Program-made: the position numbers and the translations under genes | Notes under the pieces: generated by a model | What the model saw: the letters and a program-made list of their open reading frames with translations, nothing else | The model's database searches: none | What the model was told of the DNA's origin: nothing | Shown here: in pieces, positions 22,601 to 33,744 of the stretch | How the letters are laid out: every line of letters begins with the position of its first letter | How positions within the stretch are numbered: the stretch's first letter is position 1 | NCBI GenBank assembly: GCA_963971425.1 | Contig: OZ020519.1 | Coordinates: 6,464,028 to 6,528,027 of the forward strand | DNA from: Bryoerythrophyllum caledonicum | Taxonomy: Eukaryota > Streptophyta > Bryopsida > Pottiales > Pottiaceae | Direction: 5' to 3' | DNA: 64,000 nt

Positions 22601-25600
22601 CATGTTGGATGGCAAAAAAGTTGTTTGGCAACATTTAGGGCACTCTTTATTAGTTTGGATGGGGTGAAGTGGAAGGTTTTGAAGTCCTCGTTGCTCATGA
22701 TGTGTGTGCCGTTTGGTAGAGTGATTTGTTTTAGTTCAAAAATGTTTTTTGAGAGGAGTTTTTGTAAGAGTTTTTGGGAGAGTTGGGCGTTAAGTGTGTT
22801 ATGGTTGCATGTTTCTTGACGCCATACTACTTCTAAGGATGTTTGATCCAAGAGGAAATTTGGGAGAGTACTTTTAAGGTGAACTTTAGCTACGTGTTTT
22901 AATAAGGAAAGTGTACGAGTTATAGGTGATCTTATACAGTCCGTTTTTTTAATCCTAGGTATATTCTGGGCACCACCATATTGAGCAAGAACATATTGTG
23001 TTAGTCCATTGTATATTTTTCCGAGCCTACCTTTGTCATTTAGAGCATTTTGTAATTGTTCCCCGATACATCTTAGATAGGCGTTTTTTAGGGAGAAAGC
23101 TTCAAGTCCAAATAGGTTATGGGGGAGTTGGGTTATTGCATTTGACATGCATTTTGGCATACCGCAAATGGATTTTTGTATGGCTATAATCTTTTGATCA
23201 AGTTTTTTAATGGCTGGCATAGAGTATGGCACGGCATAGAAGCTATATGCTACACCTGGGCGTATTACGGTGTCAACCATTTTAATTTTTTTTTGTTTCA
23301 TAGTAGCCGGACATGTTGTTAATTCTTTGCATTGTTTAATGAGTTTTGTGGTTGTAGTGTGAATTTGGATTTTCCATTTCAGAGAGGGAACCAGATTTGT
23401 GCCTAAGTAAACATATGCTTCGTTTTGGTGTAGTATGGGGATTGGTTGACCATGGTAGTTGATGTTAGAAGCTTGCATTAGGGCTTTAAATGTGGTTGGA
23501 TTCAATTTGAATTTTTTTGGACATCCTGTAGCCGCGCATTTTGGGACGCCTACGTCCATACCAGCCCATTTACAGTATCTGTCGATTTTATCAATTTGTG
23601 TTTGCAATGATTTTATTTTGTTACTTATAGTAGCAAGGTCATCGGCGTAGGCGGCGGAGTTTATGGTGATTTGTGATGTACCAAAGGTGTATCCATTATT
23701 GCCTCGCTCTAGCCATCAAAGTAGTGGTTCTAAAAATATAATGAATAGATATGGACTAAGGGTGTCTTCTTGTATTGTTCCTCTATGAATGGGGATAGGT
23801 TTAGTTTGACCAAAGTGCTCACCGATGTAGTAACTAGATGATTGGGAATAGATATTTCCAACTAGTGCAGTTGCATCTTTTGGGTATCCAATATCAGTCA
23901 TTATTGCTAATAATCGGGTGTGGTCTATAGAGCCAAAGGCGTTCTTGAAGTCAACATATAGAACATACATGTCTTGATTTGTGAATCGTGCGTCTTCTAG
24001 TGCGGCTATTATGGTTTGTATTTGTCTAGAGGTGCTTCTCTCTGCTATAAATCCTTCTTGACTATCGTGCAAAATTTTAAATTTTTCACCATATGAAGAT
24101 AATATTGAGGTAAGTGTACTGGTGAAGAGTTTATATATTGTATTGGCTAATGCTATTGGTCTATGGTTTGGTAATATTGAGGGATCTCCTTTTTTGTATA
24201 GTAAAATTGTTGCACTTGTTTTCCATGAGCCTGGTATTTGTTTTTGTTTATAGCAATGAGAGAAAAATAGAAATAGTAATTTATTAAATCTTGGGGGCAT
24301 GTTTTTTAGTATTGAGTTTGGTATACGGTCTGGCCCTGGGGCTTTATTATTTCCGAGGTTGTGGAGACATGTGTCATATATAGCTCTGTTGAAGTATGTG
24401 TGTAATGGAGTTTCAAGTTCACCTCGTTTGTCTAAGGTAAATCCATCTAGGTCATGCCATGGGTATTGGCGTACTGCACATGTGCATGTGGTGAGATGTT
24501 GTGGTTGGTAGTTGCATGTTGGTACCGTGGGTCTATTATTTTTTGTCTGTTGATTGAATATTTCGTTTGCAATATCTTCCGGGCTAGTTAGAATGTTATT
24601 ATATTGGTCAGTGATACAATCTAGTGGTGGAGATTCTAGTTTTTTTAAAACTTTTCTGTTTATTTTTTTAGGGCTAGTTTCGTATAGTTGTCTGTATTTT
24701 GAGATGGCTTTTTAAATGTTATCTTTGGAGTATTTTGTAGTTACTTTCCGGGCTTGTATATTGGCGTTTTTTGCGATTAGTGCAATGTCTTTAATCCATG
24801 TGTCATGGGGTAGGTCCGGGGGGGGTGGGCCAGGGATTTGGGTGTGGTGCAGGGTTAGTAATTCGGACAATATGGGATGATTACGCCATTGTGGATTATT
24901 CTTTACAATTGTAATAGTTTTTTGTATTATATGGTATGTGGTTATGTGTTGTTTCCATATTTTGGACAGTTTGCGGGGTAGATAACCGCCTTATAGTGAT
25001 GATCTGTTTGTCATTTGTGGTATTGGTTGGGCATTACAAGTTTGTTCCAATGTATTGGAGATATTGTTTATAAGTATATCTAAGGTGTGGCACATTTCGT
25101 GCCATTGTGTTGGTGAGAGTTGGTAGTTATGTTCGAGGGTGTTTATGAGAGAGTCAATTTGTACGGAGTTTTTTTCAAAGAACTTTGTGTTGAATTTTTC
25201 TAAGTTATCTTTTGGGATGGGGTTGAGTATTCGGATAGTATCTTTGTTTGTGGTTATCGGGGTGTGACCAATTAGTATGTTGTTTGGGATGTGAAGTTGT
25301 ATAGGCGAGTGATCCGAGTTGAGAGTAGTATCTTTGTTTGTTGTAGAGGTATATTGTGTAGTGTTATTTGTATTTATGTAAAAGCCGTCTATTAGGCTCC
25401 AATCACTATAGTTGTATCCGCCTTGTCTGGAGTATTGTGTATCAATATTTATGTATATAAAGTTTAAGTTTTCTGTGAAGTGGCGCCATTGGTAGTCTGT
25501 GGTTTGAGGAAGGGTGGTGTGGTTTCCATTTTGTCGACCAATTAGAGCTATGTCTCTGTTGAAGTCTCCACATAACAAATAGGTATGATTAGGGTTTTGG

Positions 25601-26716
25601 TTTAATTGATATGTAATGGTGTTTTGTATGCCTATAATAAATCTAGTATCTTCGGGATGGGAGGGCATATACATGTGAAAGATTAACCATGCTTGTAGTG
25701 GTTGATTAGTAATTTTAATTATTTGTAGGTAGGGAGATATGTGCATTGGGGTAGAGATTTTTTTGATGTTACCCAGAAAAGCATATTTCTTGTGTATTAG
25801 TGTAAGGAGGCCACCGCGGCCTGGTGTGTATGGTCTACGTTGTTGGATGCACCTTGTTAGTGCATGTGTGTTGTTAAAAATAAGTTTGTAGTCTTGAAAT
25901 ATGTTTTGTATGTATTTTGTAGATTTTGTGGCCGATATTTTTGTTTCTTGTATAGCTATGATGGCCGGTGGCGTGTTTGTATGTGTGACCAAGGTATGTA
26001 GACTAGGGAGAGCGGTGTTTAGAGATGAAGCATTCCATGTGATTATGTTTGTGTTTCCATAGTTTGAACTAATATTTTGGTTTTGTGGAGGAAGGTTATT
26101 TTGGTTTTGTGGAGGAAGGTAAGAGGGTGGGGGGGGTGGATGGGTGTATTCTAGTATGGGGTTGAGGCATTTTAGTGACTCATTAATAAGATTGTTAGGG
26201 AGGTAAGGGAATTTTTTTTTTATTGTGTTGTTTGTGGGGGGTATAGTTTGACTGTGCCAAGAAGTCGTATAATTCTTTATGTATTGAATTTTTATGATTT
26301 ATGATACCTAGGTTATCTTCAAGAAATTTTGTATAAGGGTGTGTGGTGTGTATATGTCTTTCGGGTGGGTTTTGTAAGTTTGATAGGGTTTGTAATAATG
26401 TGTTAGTCCATATAATTATACTCGGGTTTTGTAGATTTAGAAGACGGTTACATTCATCTATGTTTGGGTGGGTGGTAATTACTAGGGCGTAGAAAATATG
26501 TGTTGATGGATGTGTATTTTTTTGTTGTATATATTGGGCAATATTTGGATGTGTTGTGTTGTGTAATTGATGTAGTATATGTGTGGTTTTTAAAAGGGGT
26601 GAAAATGTCTGAGCAATATGTTTGTATTCCGGTTGTAGTTTTATGGTATTTGGTATGAAGTACATTTTGGCATTTTTCTTATGTGTTGTGGGATGTCTTT
26701 TTAGTACATTGGGCAT
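19669..26716 (-). pseudogene. LINE ORF2: APE endonuclease, RT, RNase H, CCHC, restriction-like endonuclease
   Basis: About 2,350 codons from ATG 26716 (MPNVLKRHPTTHKK). The N-terminal ~165 residues are of unknown type. APE-type endonuclease: IITWNASSLN (about 26055), AIQETKISA (about 25945), LLCGDFNRD (about 25565), SDHSPI (about 25310). RT: NNKAPGPDRIP (about 24335), YVDFKNAFGSIDH (about 23940), YADD at 23638-23649. RNase H: YYTDGS (21113-21130), AELMAI, FTDC, RAHSDIDGNEQAD (about 20745). CCHC knuckle C-X2-C-X9-H-X4-C (about 20290-20345). Restriction-like endonuclease: KRHN (about 20250), LKPDIL (about 20075), FIEFTY (about 19985), KINKYQ (about 19930). Lesions: a likely one-base insertion in an A10 run (26212-26221) and stops at 24991-24993, 24712-24714, 23716-23718 and 22396-22398. 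From 26.2 kb to the end everything else is in a single frame. Confidence 0.92.
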
Positions 26717-26879
26717 GGGTCCCGGATTGGTTTCTATATCTCCACTTAGTAGTAATAGGATTTTATAGTATGATGGTTTAGTGAGTTGTTTTTGGTTTAT
26801 TGGTTTGTTTATATATTCTAGTTGTTTTCTTAATTTTTTTGTTTTTGTTTATGTATGTGTGTATGTTTTTGTTCATGGA

Positions 26880-27300
26880 GTTTTTTTTGTCTCTGTTGTT
26901 TTCTCGTGATTCTAAGTGTTATCCTTGGATGCGTATTTTTTATGGTGCTTGTGTGGTCTTGTTTATAATTTTTTAGGTGAGTTTTTGTATGTGTTTTTAC
27001 GGCTTTTTGTAAGTAGGTTTTTGTTTGCGAGTGTGGCTGTGTAAGTGAGTGTTTGTGTATGTGTGTATATATTATGTGTGTTTTCGAGCTTATGTGTGTG
27101 TATTTGGTTGTGTGGGTGTTTTTTTTTATATGTATGTTTATGCGTATTTGTGGTTTTTTTTTGTGTGTTTATATGTGTATGCGAGTGTGCGGGCGTTTGT
27201 GTGTTTGTCTTAATGTGTTTATGTGTGTGTATGTATGTGATTGTGTATGCAATTATTTTGATTTTTTGAGGTAAGTTTGTGTTGGTGATAGTTTTTTTGT
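26880..27300 (+). repeat. GT-rich (CA-rich on element strand) tract between LINE ORFs
   Basis: Imperfect GTGTGTATGT runs. The tract gives long but low-complexity open frames on both strands (Thr/His-rich on minus, Cys/Val-rich on plus) that I do not regard as genes. Confidence 0.8.
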
Positions 27301-27978
27301 TTGTGTTTTTGGGAGGTGTGTGTAAGAGGTGACGTGCAATGTGGTAGTTGTTTTTATTATTTGGAGGTGTGTGTGGGAGTAGGGTTAGTTTGTAGTGTGT
27401 GGGTGTATTGGGTGTGTTTGTGGTGTAGAGATGTGGTAGGGGTGTATGAGTATTGAGTGTGTATATTTCATATGTGCTTTTCCAAGAGATATTCATACCG
27501 TAATGGTATATGCAATGACAATATTTATAGATATGTGGGGTGAAAACCCAAAACCAGTACATGTATCTACCATGTGGTCTCCAAGTCATGCATTTAATTG
27601 TAGGTATGTTGTAGCAAAAGTAGAGAGTATGTCTAGAGTAGGAGGTGACTAGTGAGGGTGGGGTAGAGACTGTGATAAGGCTAGAGTATACTATAACTAT
27701 ATTAGTGAAATGATATATCACTAGTAAGGGTAAAGAGAAAGATTGGAGACATTGAAAGTTTATATCTAGAAGTAGTGGTATAGGGGGTACTAATGTAATA
27801 AGTGTGAGAGTACTAACTAGTATATTGTAGTAAGGGAGAGAGAGCATACTAGCGGAGATAGTAGTTTCAATGAATAGAGGGGTGTTCGAAGAGAATTGGA
27901 GAGTATGGAGGGGAGGGGTGCTAACCTTGTTCATCCATATAGTGCCATATTGGTGATATCTTCTGCTGTAGTCCCTGG

Positions 27979-29622
27979 TCAATCCACGTTTGAGTGGTCT
28001 ACTAAGGCTGGGATAATTGGTGGCCGTGATCCTGTAATTTGTTGCATAGCCATCAGTGCGGAGGTCATCAGCTGGTCAACGTTTGAGAGCTTCGCCTGTA
28101 GCTCACTGGTGCAGTTATCGGTGTAGGCCTTTGTATCCTTGATGATGTCTTCTCTGAGGGTGGAGAGCTCCTGCCGTAGTCTCTTGTTACCTGCATCTAT
28201 AATGGAGGTCATTTCTGACCTTGTAATGCTTGCAGGAGCTGAGGTAGCTTGTAGGGACGCCACGGTGTTTACGAGGGCTTTGTTGATGTCATTAAAGCCC
28301 CACTTCTCCAACAATTCGGTTGTAGGTGGGTCATCACCTTCGAGGCTACGGCGGTGGGGAGAAATCTCCACATGATGTCGCCCTATCGTGAACGTCTTGT
28401 GTAGAAATTGGCGGTAGATGATGGGGTTAGGGAATTGCACATTGGCACTGCCATTATGCATTCCTCTCTGCTGCCTATGGAACCATAGGGAGATGACATT
28501 CTTGGCCTCAAAGGTTTGATGAATAGCTGCCGTGGTTTCTACCACGCTCATAAGGATGGGAAGATGGGAAAGGGTGACTGTCAGTGTGTCCTTCTTGGCT
28601 CTATCAGTTGGGGAGAGGCCTCCAGAACCACTAGCACGTGCTGGTATCACCTCGTGGTGTGTGGTAATTTGGTGGAGCTCAAATTTCTTTGCCTGTTGAG
28701 GGGTTGGGGCGACTATAAAGGCGTGTGAGTCTTCCTGTACCTTCTGCACATCCGTGATCTCGAACTCCAAGTTTCTTGAGAAATTATTTGTCACCACATC
28801 TTGGAAGAGGGTGTGGGCGCACACACCTTTGAGGGATTCACTCTTGATTCTTACAGATAAGTTTTTCCGTCCTACTGCATGGAAAGTTTTGCATACTTTC
28901 CCTAAGGAGGCCTATCCTATGGGGTCCAGGTGTAGAATGAAGTATCTAGTGCCGCGAAGGAGGGCAATAGCATCTACCTCTGGCCTAAGGAGATGTAATT
29001 TGATTGTGCCTGACCATACACCCTTTTGTCCCTCGCTTTTGACCCCTTTGCATAGAACGGCCATGGGGTCCATTAGGTTGGTGCCTAATGGTATTTTCAT
29101 GTGTTCGAGCCTAGCTAGGGCTAGCCTCTTCACATCATCATGGTACATAGGGTGTGGTGGCAATTCGAAGTGAATTGCCACATGGAAATCATAGGAGAGT
29201 CCATTGATAGGGTGTGTAGGGATATCAAAGGGTACTTGTGTGAGGTTGTAGTGTTGGCCCTCGATGTTGTCGTTGCACACTGAAGAATATAGAAGTTGTG
29301 GGATCCTAGGGTAGGCCACCACCGCGCCGAGGACCTCCTCTGCTTCTTCCTTTGGTACTCCACGAGTGATCATGTCTCTAACGCTCTCTCCACTGAATAG
29401 GGGCTCCTGTCCCGCATCTATGGCAAGCTTTTCCATAGTGGAGAAGCCCAACCAAAAATGGAATGAAGAGAGGTTAGGGATGGAGACCTGGATGGGGGTG
29501 GGATAATTACCTCTAGCTTTTTTGGATGGTGTTGGACCTCCATTTGTCATTGAGACTGATGCTTCAGTCTCCGAGTTCTTCATAACTCCTGGGTGGGGAT
29601 GTTCGGTGTCCATGGCGTCCAT
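27979..29622 (-). pseudogene. LINE ORF1 (nucleic-acid binding/gag-like) with one in-frame stop
   Basis: From ATG 29622 (MDAMDTEHPHPG) about 547 codons to the stop at 27979-27981, interrupted by a single TAG at 28912-28914; both parts are in one frame. No family match by eye. A segment reading TLTVTLSHLPILM to HHVEISPHRR has a beta-alpha-beta-beta-alpha-beta look like an RRM, as in many LINE ORF1 proteins, followed by an amphipathic helical stretch (NKRLRQELSTLREDIIKD) that could be a coiled coil. The frame is open upstream to about 29787 but without an ATG. RNA chaperone/RNP assembly is the inferred role. Confidence 0.75.
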
Positions 29623-29679
29623 TATGGGTGGGGTCGTTGGTTTGGAGGCTACCTGGTGAATGGCTCTGGGCCTGTAGTA

Positions 29680-30560
29680 GTTGGGCTTGGGGGAGTCACG
29701 GGTTGGGGTAGGTCGATAATGGTGTTGAAGGTCACTAGTTGGGCTTGGGGAGGATCTATAGGGTTGTGGGAGGTCGCTGCCTACCACTGGGGGGTCGTTG
29801 TCCTCTGGTAGGAGGTCGCAGTTCGTTTGAGGGGGTCTCAGTTCGCCTAGAGGAGGTCGTTAATCGCCTTGGAGGGTCGCTAGTCCTCCTGGAGGAGGTC
29901 GCAAGGCGTTTGTGGGGGTCGCTATCCTCCTGCTGGGAGGTCGTTGTCCACTACCGGAAGGTCTCTATCGTCCTGTCGGGAGGTCGCTGGAGGGTGCCGT
30001 GTTACTCCGCCTGTCCACTGCCGGGAGGTCGCTGGAGGGTGCCGCTATACTCTGCCTCCTCTCTGAGATCCTGGGTCACTGTCCTGAGTCCATGTGATCG
30101 ATGTCCGCCTTCTGCGTGTGTTTGTCGCTGTTTGCGTTCGAGCGCTGTCTGCCTGCTTTCTGAGGTCATGTGTCGCTGTCCTCAGTCCCTGTGAGCATTG
30201 TCCGCCTTCTACGTGTGTTTGCCGCTGCTTGTGTTTGAGCGCTGTCTTGTTGCTGTCTTCATGCTTGCGTTCTTCTGCTTTGTCTTCCTACTGACGTACT
30301 CCTGCTTGCGTCCTCTTGTTGTTGTCCTCTTGTTTGCGTCCACCTACTTGCGTCTTCCTGTTTGGTGTCCACCTGGTCGCTGTCCTCCTGCTTGTGTTCG
30401 TCGTTGTCCTGTTCTTCCGTTTGTATCGGTCGTTTGTGTTTGCCGCTGTCCTTGTAACGGCCGCTGTCTTGTTCTGCTGTTCTTCCTACTTGTAATGGCC
30501 TCTGCTGGTGTTGCCGTTGTTTAGAGTCTTTGTCTAAGGTCCGTGTCGAGAGTCTATGTC
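29680..30560 (-). repeat. LINE 5' leader minisatellites
   Basis: On the + strand GGAGGTCGCT-type units (29700-30060) grade into units built on CTGTCCTC, CCGCCTTCTGCGTG and GTGTTTGCCGCTG (30060-30520). GC content is clearly above the rest of the LINE. Tandem units in a LINE leader often hold the internal promoter; here that is inference only. Confidence 0.65.
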
Positions 30561-31687
30561 AAGTATGATCCTCTGACACTGGGTCTGGGTGATTCTGAGT
30601 TGGTGTATGATGTGAGCCTGAGTCGTTGTGTATGTTTAATCCTAAATCGCTGATGATGGGTATAGACGTTGGGGTCTCCTCGTGCTGTGAGTCCAGGTCT
30701 TCTAAGTCTAAGGTCCTGTTGGTCTCTGATTAGGTCTTGCTCTTGCGTCACTAAGAACTATGTTTCTACAGGATGGGGAGACTAAATGGAGGTGCAATGC
30801 TGCTCCGCACCCGGCCTCTGATTGGAAGATGCTGGTTCAAGTTTGAAGGATTGACTTGTGCACGTGTAGCGTCTTCGGTGCCTACAAGATTCTAGGAAAA
30901 AAATGCGCAGCGCTTCCGCACTCTACTGTAAAGGTGGAGATTTCTATATGAGTGCGCAGGGTTATTGTGGTTTAGGGTTAGGTTTTGGTTAGGTTGTGAT
31001 TATCACTGCTGGTGCTCTATGTGACATGTATCAAGATAAAGATTGTAATACAAAGTGTGTAGGCTAGTGGTGTGAGCTGCAGATCTGATGCATTAATCAA
31101 AAACTTACAGATGTTGATGTTCTTCTTGTTGCTGATATATATGGTGTATACGCTTTCTGCTGCTAATGGTATTGTTCTCCAAGGTTGTCGGTGCGGCTGC
31201 CTAAGCTCCGGGTTGCCAATGTTGTAGATCTGAGGCTGTGGCGAGTTGTTGCTGTAATGTAGTCGCGTTGGTCTGGTCTTTCTTGCTATGTTGTACAGAT
31301 GGATAACTAGTTAGGGGAGATGTGTCGACTATCAGAGAGACCTGCAGATCTGGTATCCAGCCTTCAGATCTAGAGCAGATCTGAATGGTACAAGTCAAAG
31401 GTGGATCTATGTGCCAACACTTGCTCCCACGCTTCTCAGAAAACGCACTCCATAAATCCAACACTCACACTTTCACTCCTCAAACTCTATATCTGATGCT
31501 TGTGAGCTCTCTCCAATGTGGTCTACTTACTAGGCCTCTCTTACTTCTCAGATCTAAGATGTGTGGGGAGCTCTCACCAAGATCAGCCACCTCTTCGTGC
31601 CCACAACCTTGAGTCTGGAGCTAAGTCTCACCTCCCCTAACCAGAAATTTCGGAGCTCACTCTGTCTTCATCGCTTCAGTCGTGTTG
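30561..31687 (-). other. Remaining LINE 5' leader
   Basis: No ORF of note. Contains AGATCTG-rich stretches (31200-31560). It is assigned to the LINE only because the 13-bp target duplication starts at 31688. Confidence 0.6.
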
Positions 31688-31700
31688 TCCATTTTGACTA
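31688..31700. repeat. 13-bp target duplication at the LINE 5' side
   Basis: TCCATTTTGACTA, followed by the same downstream sequence (CTATTACTAAAATTGATT) that follows the single copy at 33204-33216. Confidence 0.9.
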
Positions 31701-32473
31701 CTATTACTAAAATTGATTAATCTGTAATAAATGCATGTTTTGTACCTATTACCATGGGATAGTATTTCATACGACTTTGAAAGAAAAGGATGATTTTCAT
31801 CCACCACATTAGTCTCCATAGAAAACTAGGGGTATGCAGAAACAACTCGTTTCTTAAATGTATTTTTCTAGTTTTTATGAATATTCTTAAATTTTCCCTG
31901 TACAAAATCAAAATATCTCTACTTTGTCGCAAATATGTAATGGAAGAAATCCAACAGACATAAACCCTCTAGCTTTCTAAAAGATTAATAGGATAATTTT
32001 AGTTCCAATATATTAAGCTGTGAAAATGAACAAACAAAAACGCTCCTTCGACCATTTTGAATCCATGGCAATAGGTCTGGCGTTTATATCTTTTGTTACT
32101 ATGATAAATGCAGCAACGGATATCTTTAATATTGGAGTGAGACCCTCCATGTGGAGGGAGAAGATTGCAGATTGGAGGAAAAGTTTTGAGGGTGGAGGCC
32201 ACAATGTAGTTTTGGGCGGGTGTTTAGGGACATGACCTCTACAACCTTCTCGTTCCATTTGCTATAGATTAGGCTTCCACCCTTAGAAATCCTTTTACTT
32301 TTCTTTTGCTTTAGAAACCCTTTTACTTTAGGATTAGGTTATATATAGGAGTGGAGACTAATGAGTCCTTTAGTCTCGACAACGCATCTCTTGGAGCACT
32401 CATTCACCTCTCTTCGTGTTGTTTTGTATACTCATCTTGTTAATCAATCACACAAGTGGGTTTTTAGTTTGGT

Positions 32474-33740
32474 AAAAATCGGCTTTGTACGCTACACGAT
32501 GGGTTCTAAGTCGGATGATTCATGCATGACAATGGGTTCTTCGAGTTGCAAGCCTTCTAATGCAATCACGGCAACCGAAGAAGTCAAAAATCCTCCCAAA
32601 TCTCCGGCATCAAGTGCAAGTTCAAATGAAAAGACACCTTCCATGCAATTCAAAGTTTATAAATGCAAATCATCATGTTGTGGGAATCGCGTGTCCGGAA
32701 AAGGGTTGGGAGGCCATAAAACGGAGTGTCTATTGGCAGAGAAAACGAGTATAATATGGCATTTTCAGTTGAAGCCAGACTGTGTGAAGTTTGATTGGCA
32801 TGAAACCGTGCTCCCCGGAAATCTTTAGAATTTGAGGCATATAAGTCTATAAGCATTTATATGTGATGTTTTGGTTCATTGTTTATTCTTTTGGGCCACT
32901 TTCAAAGCTTTTCATCCAATATTGAGGATGTAGTTTCCTCAATACATGTACTTTATTCCAAGCCATGTACTTAATTTGGACCTAGATATAGTTGTATATA
33001 TAGAATCAGACAGATCTATTTGACTTAGTTTGGGCAATGGTAGACAAATATAAAGCATTATAGTGTGCGTTCCATATTTTGATCTTGATACACTATATTT
33101 TGAAACCTTTTTTTACAAAGAGTTTATGTAAACAAGGAAGATTATCTTTTGATGCATTTAAGCTTTACTAGAAGAACAAAGCTTATAAAGTCAAACTTTG
33201 ACTTCCATTTTGACTACTATTACTAAAATTGATTAATCTGTAATAAATGCATGTTTTGTACCTATTACCATGGGATAGTATTTCATACGACTTTGAAAGA
33301 AAAGGATGATTTTCATCCACCACATTAGTCTCCATAGAAAACTAGAGGTATGCAGAAACAACTCGTTTCTTAAATGTATTTTTCTAGTTTTTATGATTAT
33401 TCTTAAATTTTCCCTGTACAAAATCAAAATATCTCTACTTTGTCGCAAATATGTAATGGAAGAAATCCAACAGACATAAACCCTCTAGTTTTCTAAAAGA
33501 TTAATAGGATAATTTTAGTTCCAATATATTAAGCTGTGAAAATGAACAAACAAAAATGCTCCTTCGACCATTTTGAATCCACGGCAATAGGTCTGGCGTT
33601 TATATCTTTTGTTACTATGATAAATGCAGCAACGGATATCTTTGATACTGAAGTGAGACCCTTGGGGTGGAGGGTGGGGATTTGAGGAAAAGTTTCGAAG
33701 ATGGAGGCCACAATGTAGTTTTGGGCGGGTGGTTAGGGAC
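32474..33740 (+). repeat. Repeat Y, copy 2 (uninterrupted)
   Basis: Near-identical to 18735-19477 joined to 31688-32246. It shows the pre-insertion state of the LINE target. Confidence 0.88.
32499..32828 (+). CDS. Hypothetical 109-residue protein, copy 2
   Basis: Duplicate of 18760-19089; about two substitutions (Pro to Ser and Arg to Cys), both in the middle. The open frame extends upstream here to 32361, giving a possible 155-codon version starting MSPLVSTTHLLEH, but that leader is not shared with copy 1. Confidence 0.35.
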   Translation: MGSKSDDSCMTMGSSSCKPSNAITATEEVKNPPKSPASSASSNEKTPSMQFKVYKCKSSCCGNRVSGKGLGGHKTECLLAEKTSIIWHFQLKPDCVKFDWHETVLPGNL

Positions 33741-33744
33741 ATGT

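Larger units (their letters stand above)
19478..31687 (-). mobile_element. Full-length LINE with two endonuclease domains (Dualen/RandI-like), 12.2 kb
   Basis: Minus-strand non-LTR retrotransposon bounded by a 13-bp duplication (TCCATTTTGACTA at 19465-19477 and 31688-31700). Order 5' to 3' on its own strand: about 2-kb leader with GC-richer minisatellites (29623-31687), ORF1 (29622-27979), a CA-rich spacer, ORF2 (26716-19669), and a 3' UTR of about 190 bases ending in a hairpin and CTT repeats. ORF2 has APE endonuclease, RT, RNase H, CCHC knuckle and restriction-like endonuclease. Several in-frame stops and one frameshift make this copy inactive. Presence of both endonuclease types is the hallmark of Dualen/RandI elements; placement within that group is by domain layout, not phylogeny. 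Confidence 0.92.
18735..32246 (+). repeat. Repeat Y, copy 1 (split by the 12.2-kb LINE)
   Basis: 18735-19477 plus 31688-32246 correspond to copy 2 at 32474-33740. The left part carries a 109-codon ORF and the right part a short 71-codon ORF (32020-32235) that is not preserved in copy 2. 32247-32473 separates the two copies. Confidence 0.88.

Noticed and set aside
22230-22634. Apparent second frame (134 codons) suggesting two frameshifts in LINE ORF2
   Set aside because: The main frame continues through this region after a single TGA at 22396 (QQKDANRIQNTY, NNNTFNKWLPQRN), so no frameshift is needed.
27045-27274. Cys/Val-rich + strand frames at 27.05-27.27 kb
   Set aside because: Produced by the GT-rich tract; low complexity, overlapping frames, inside the LINE spacer.
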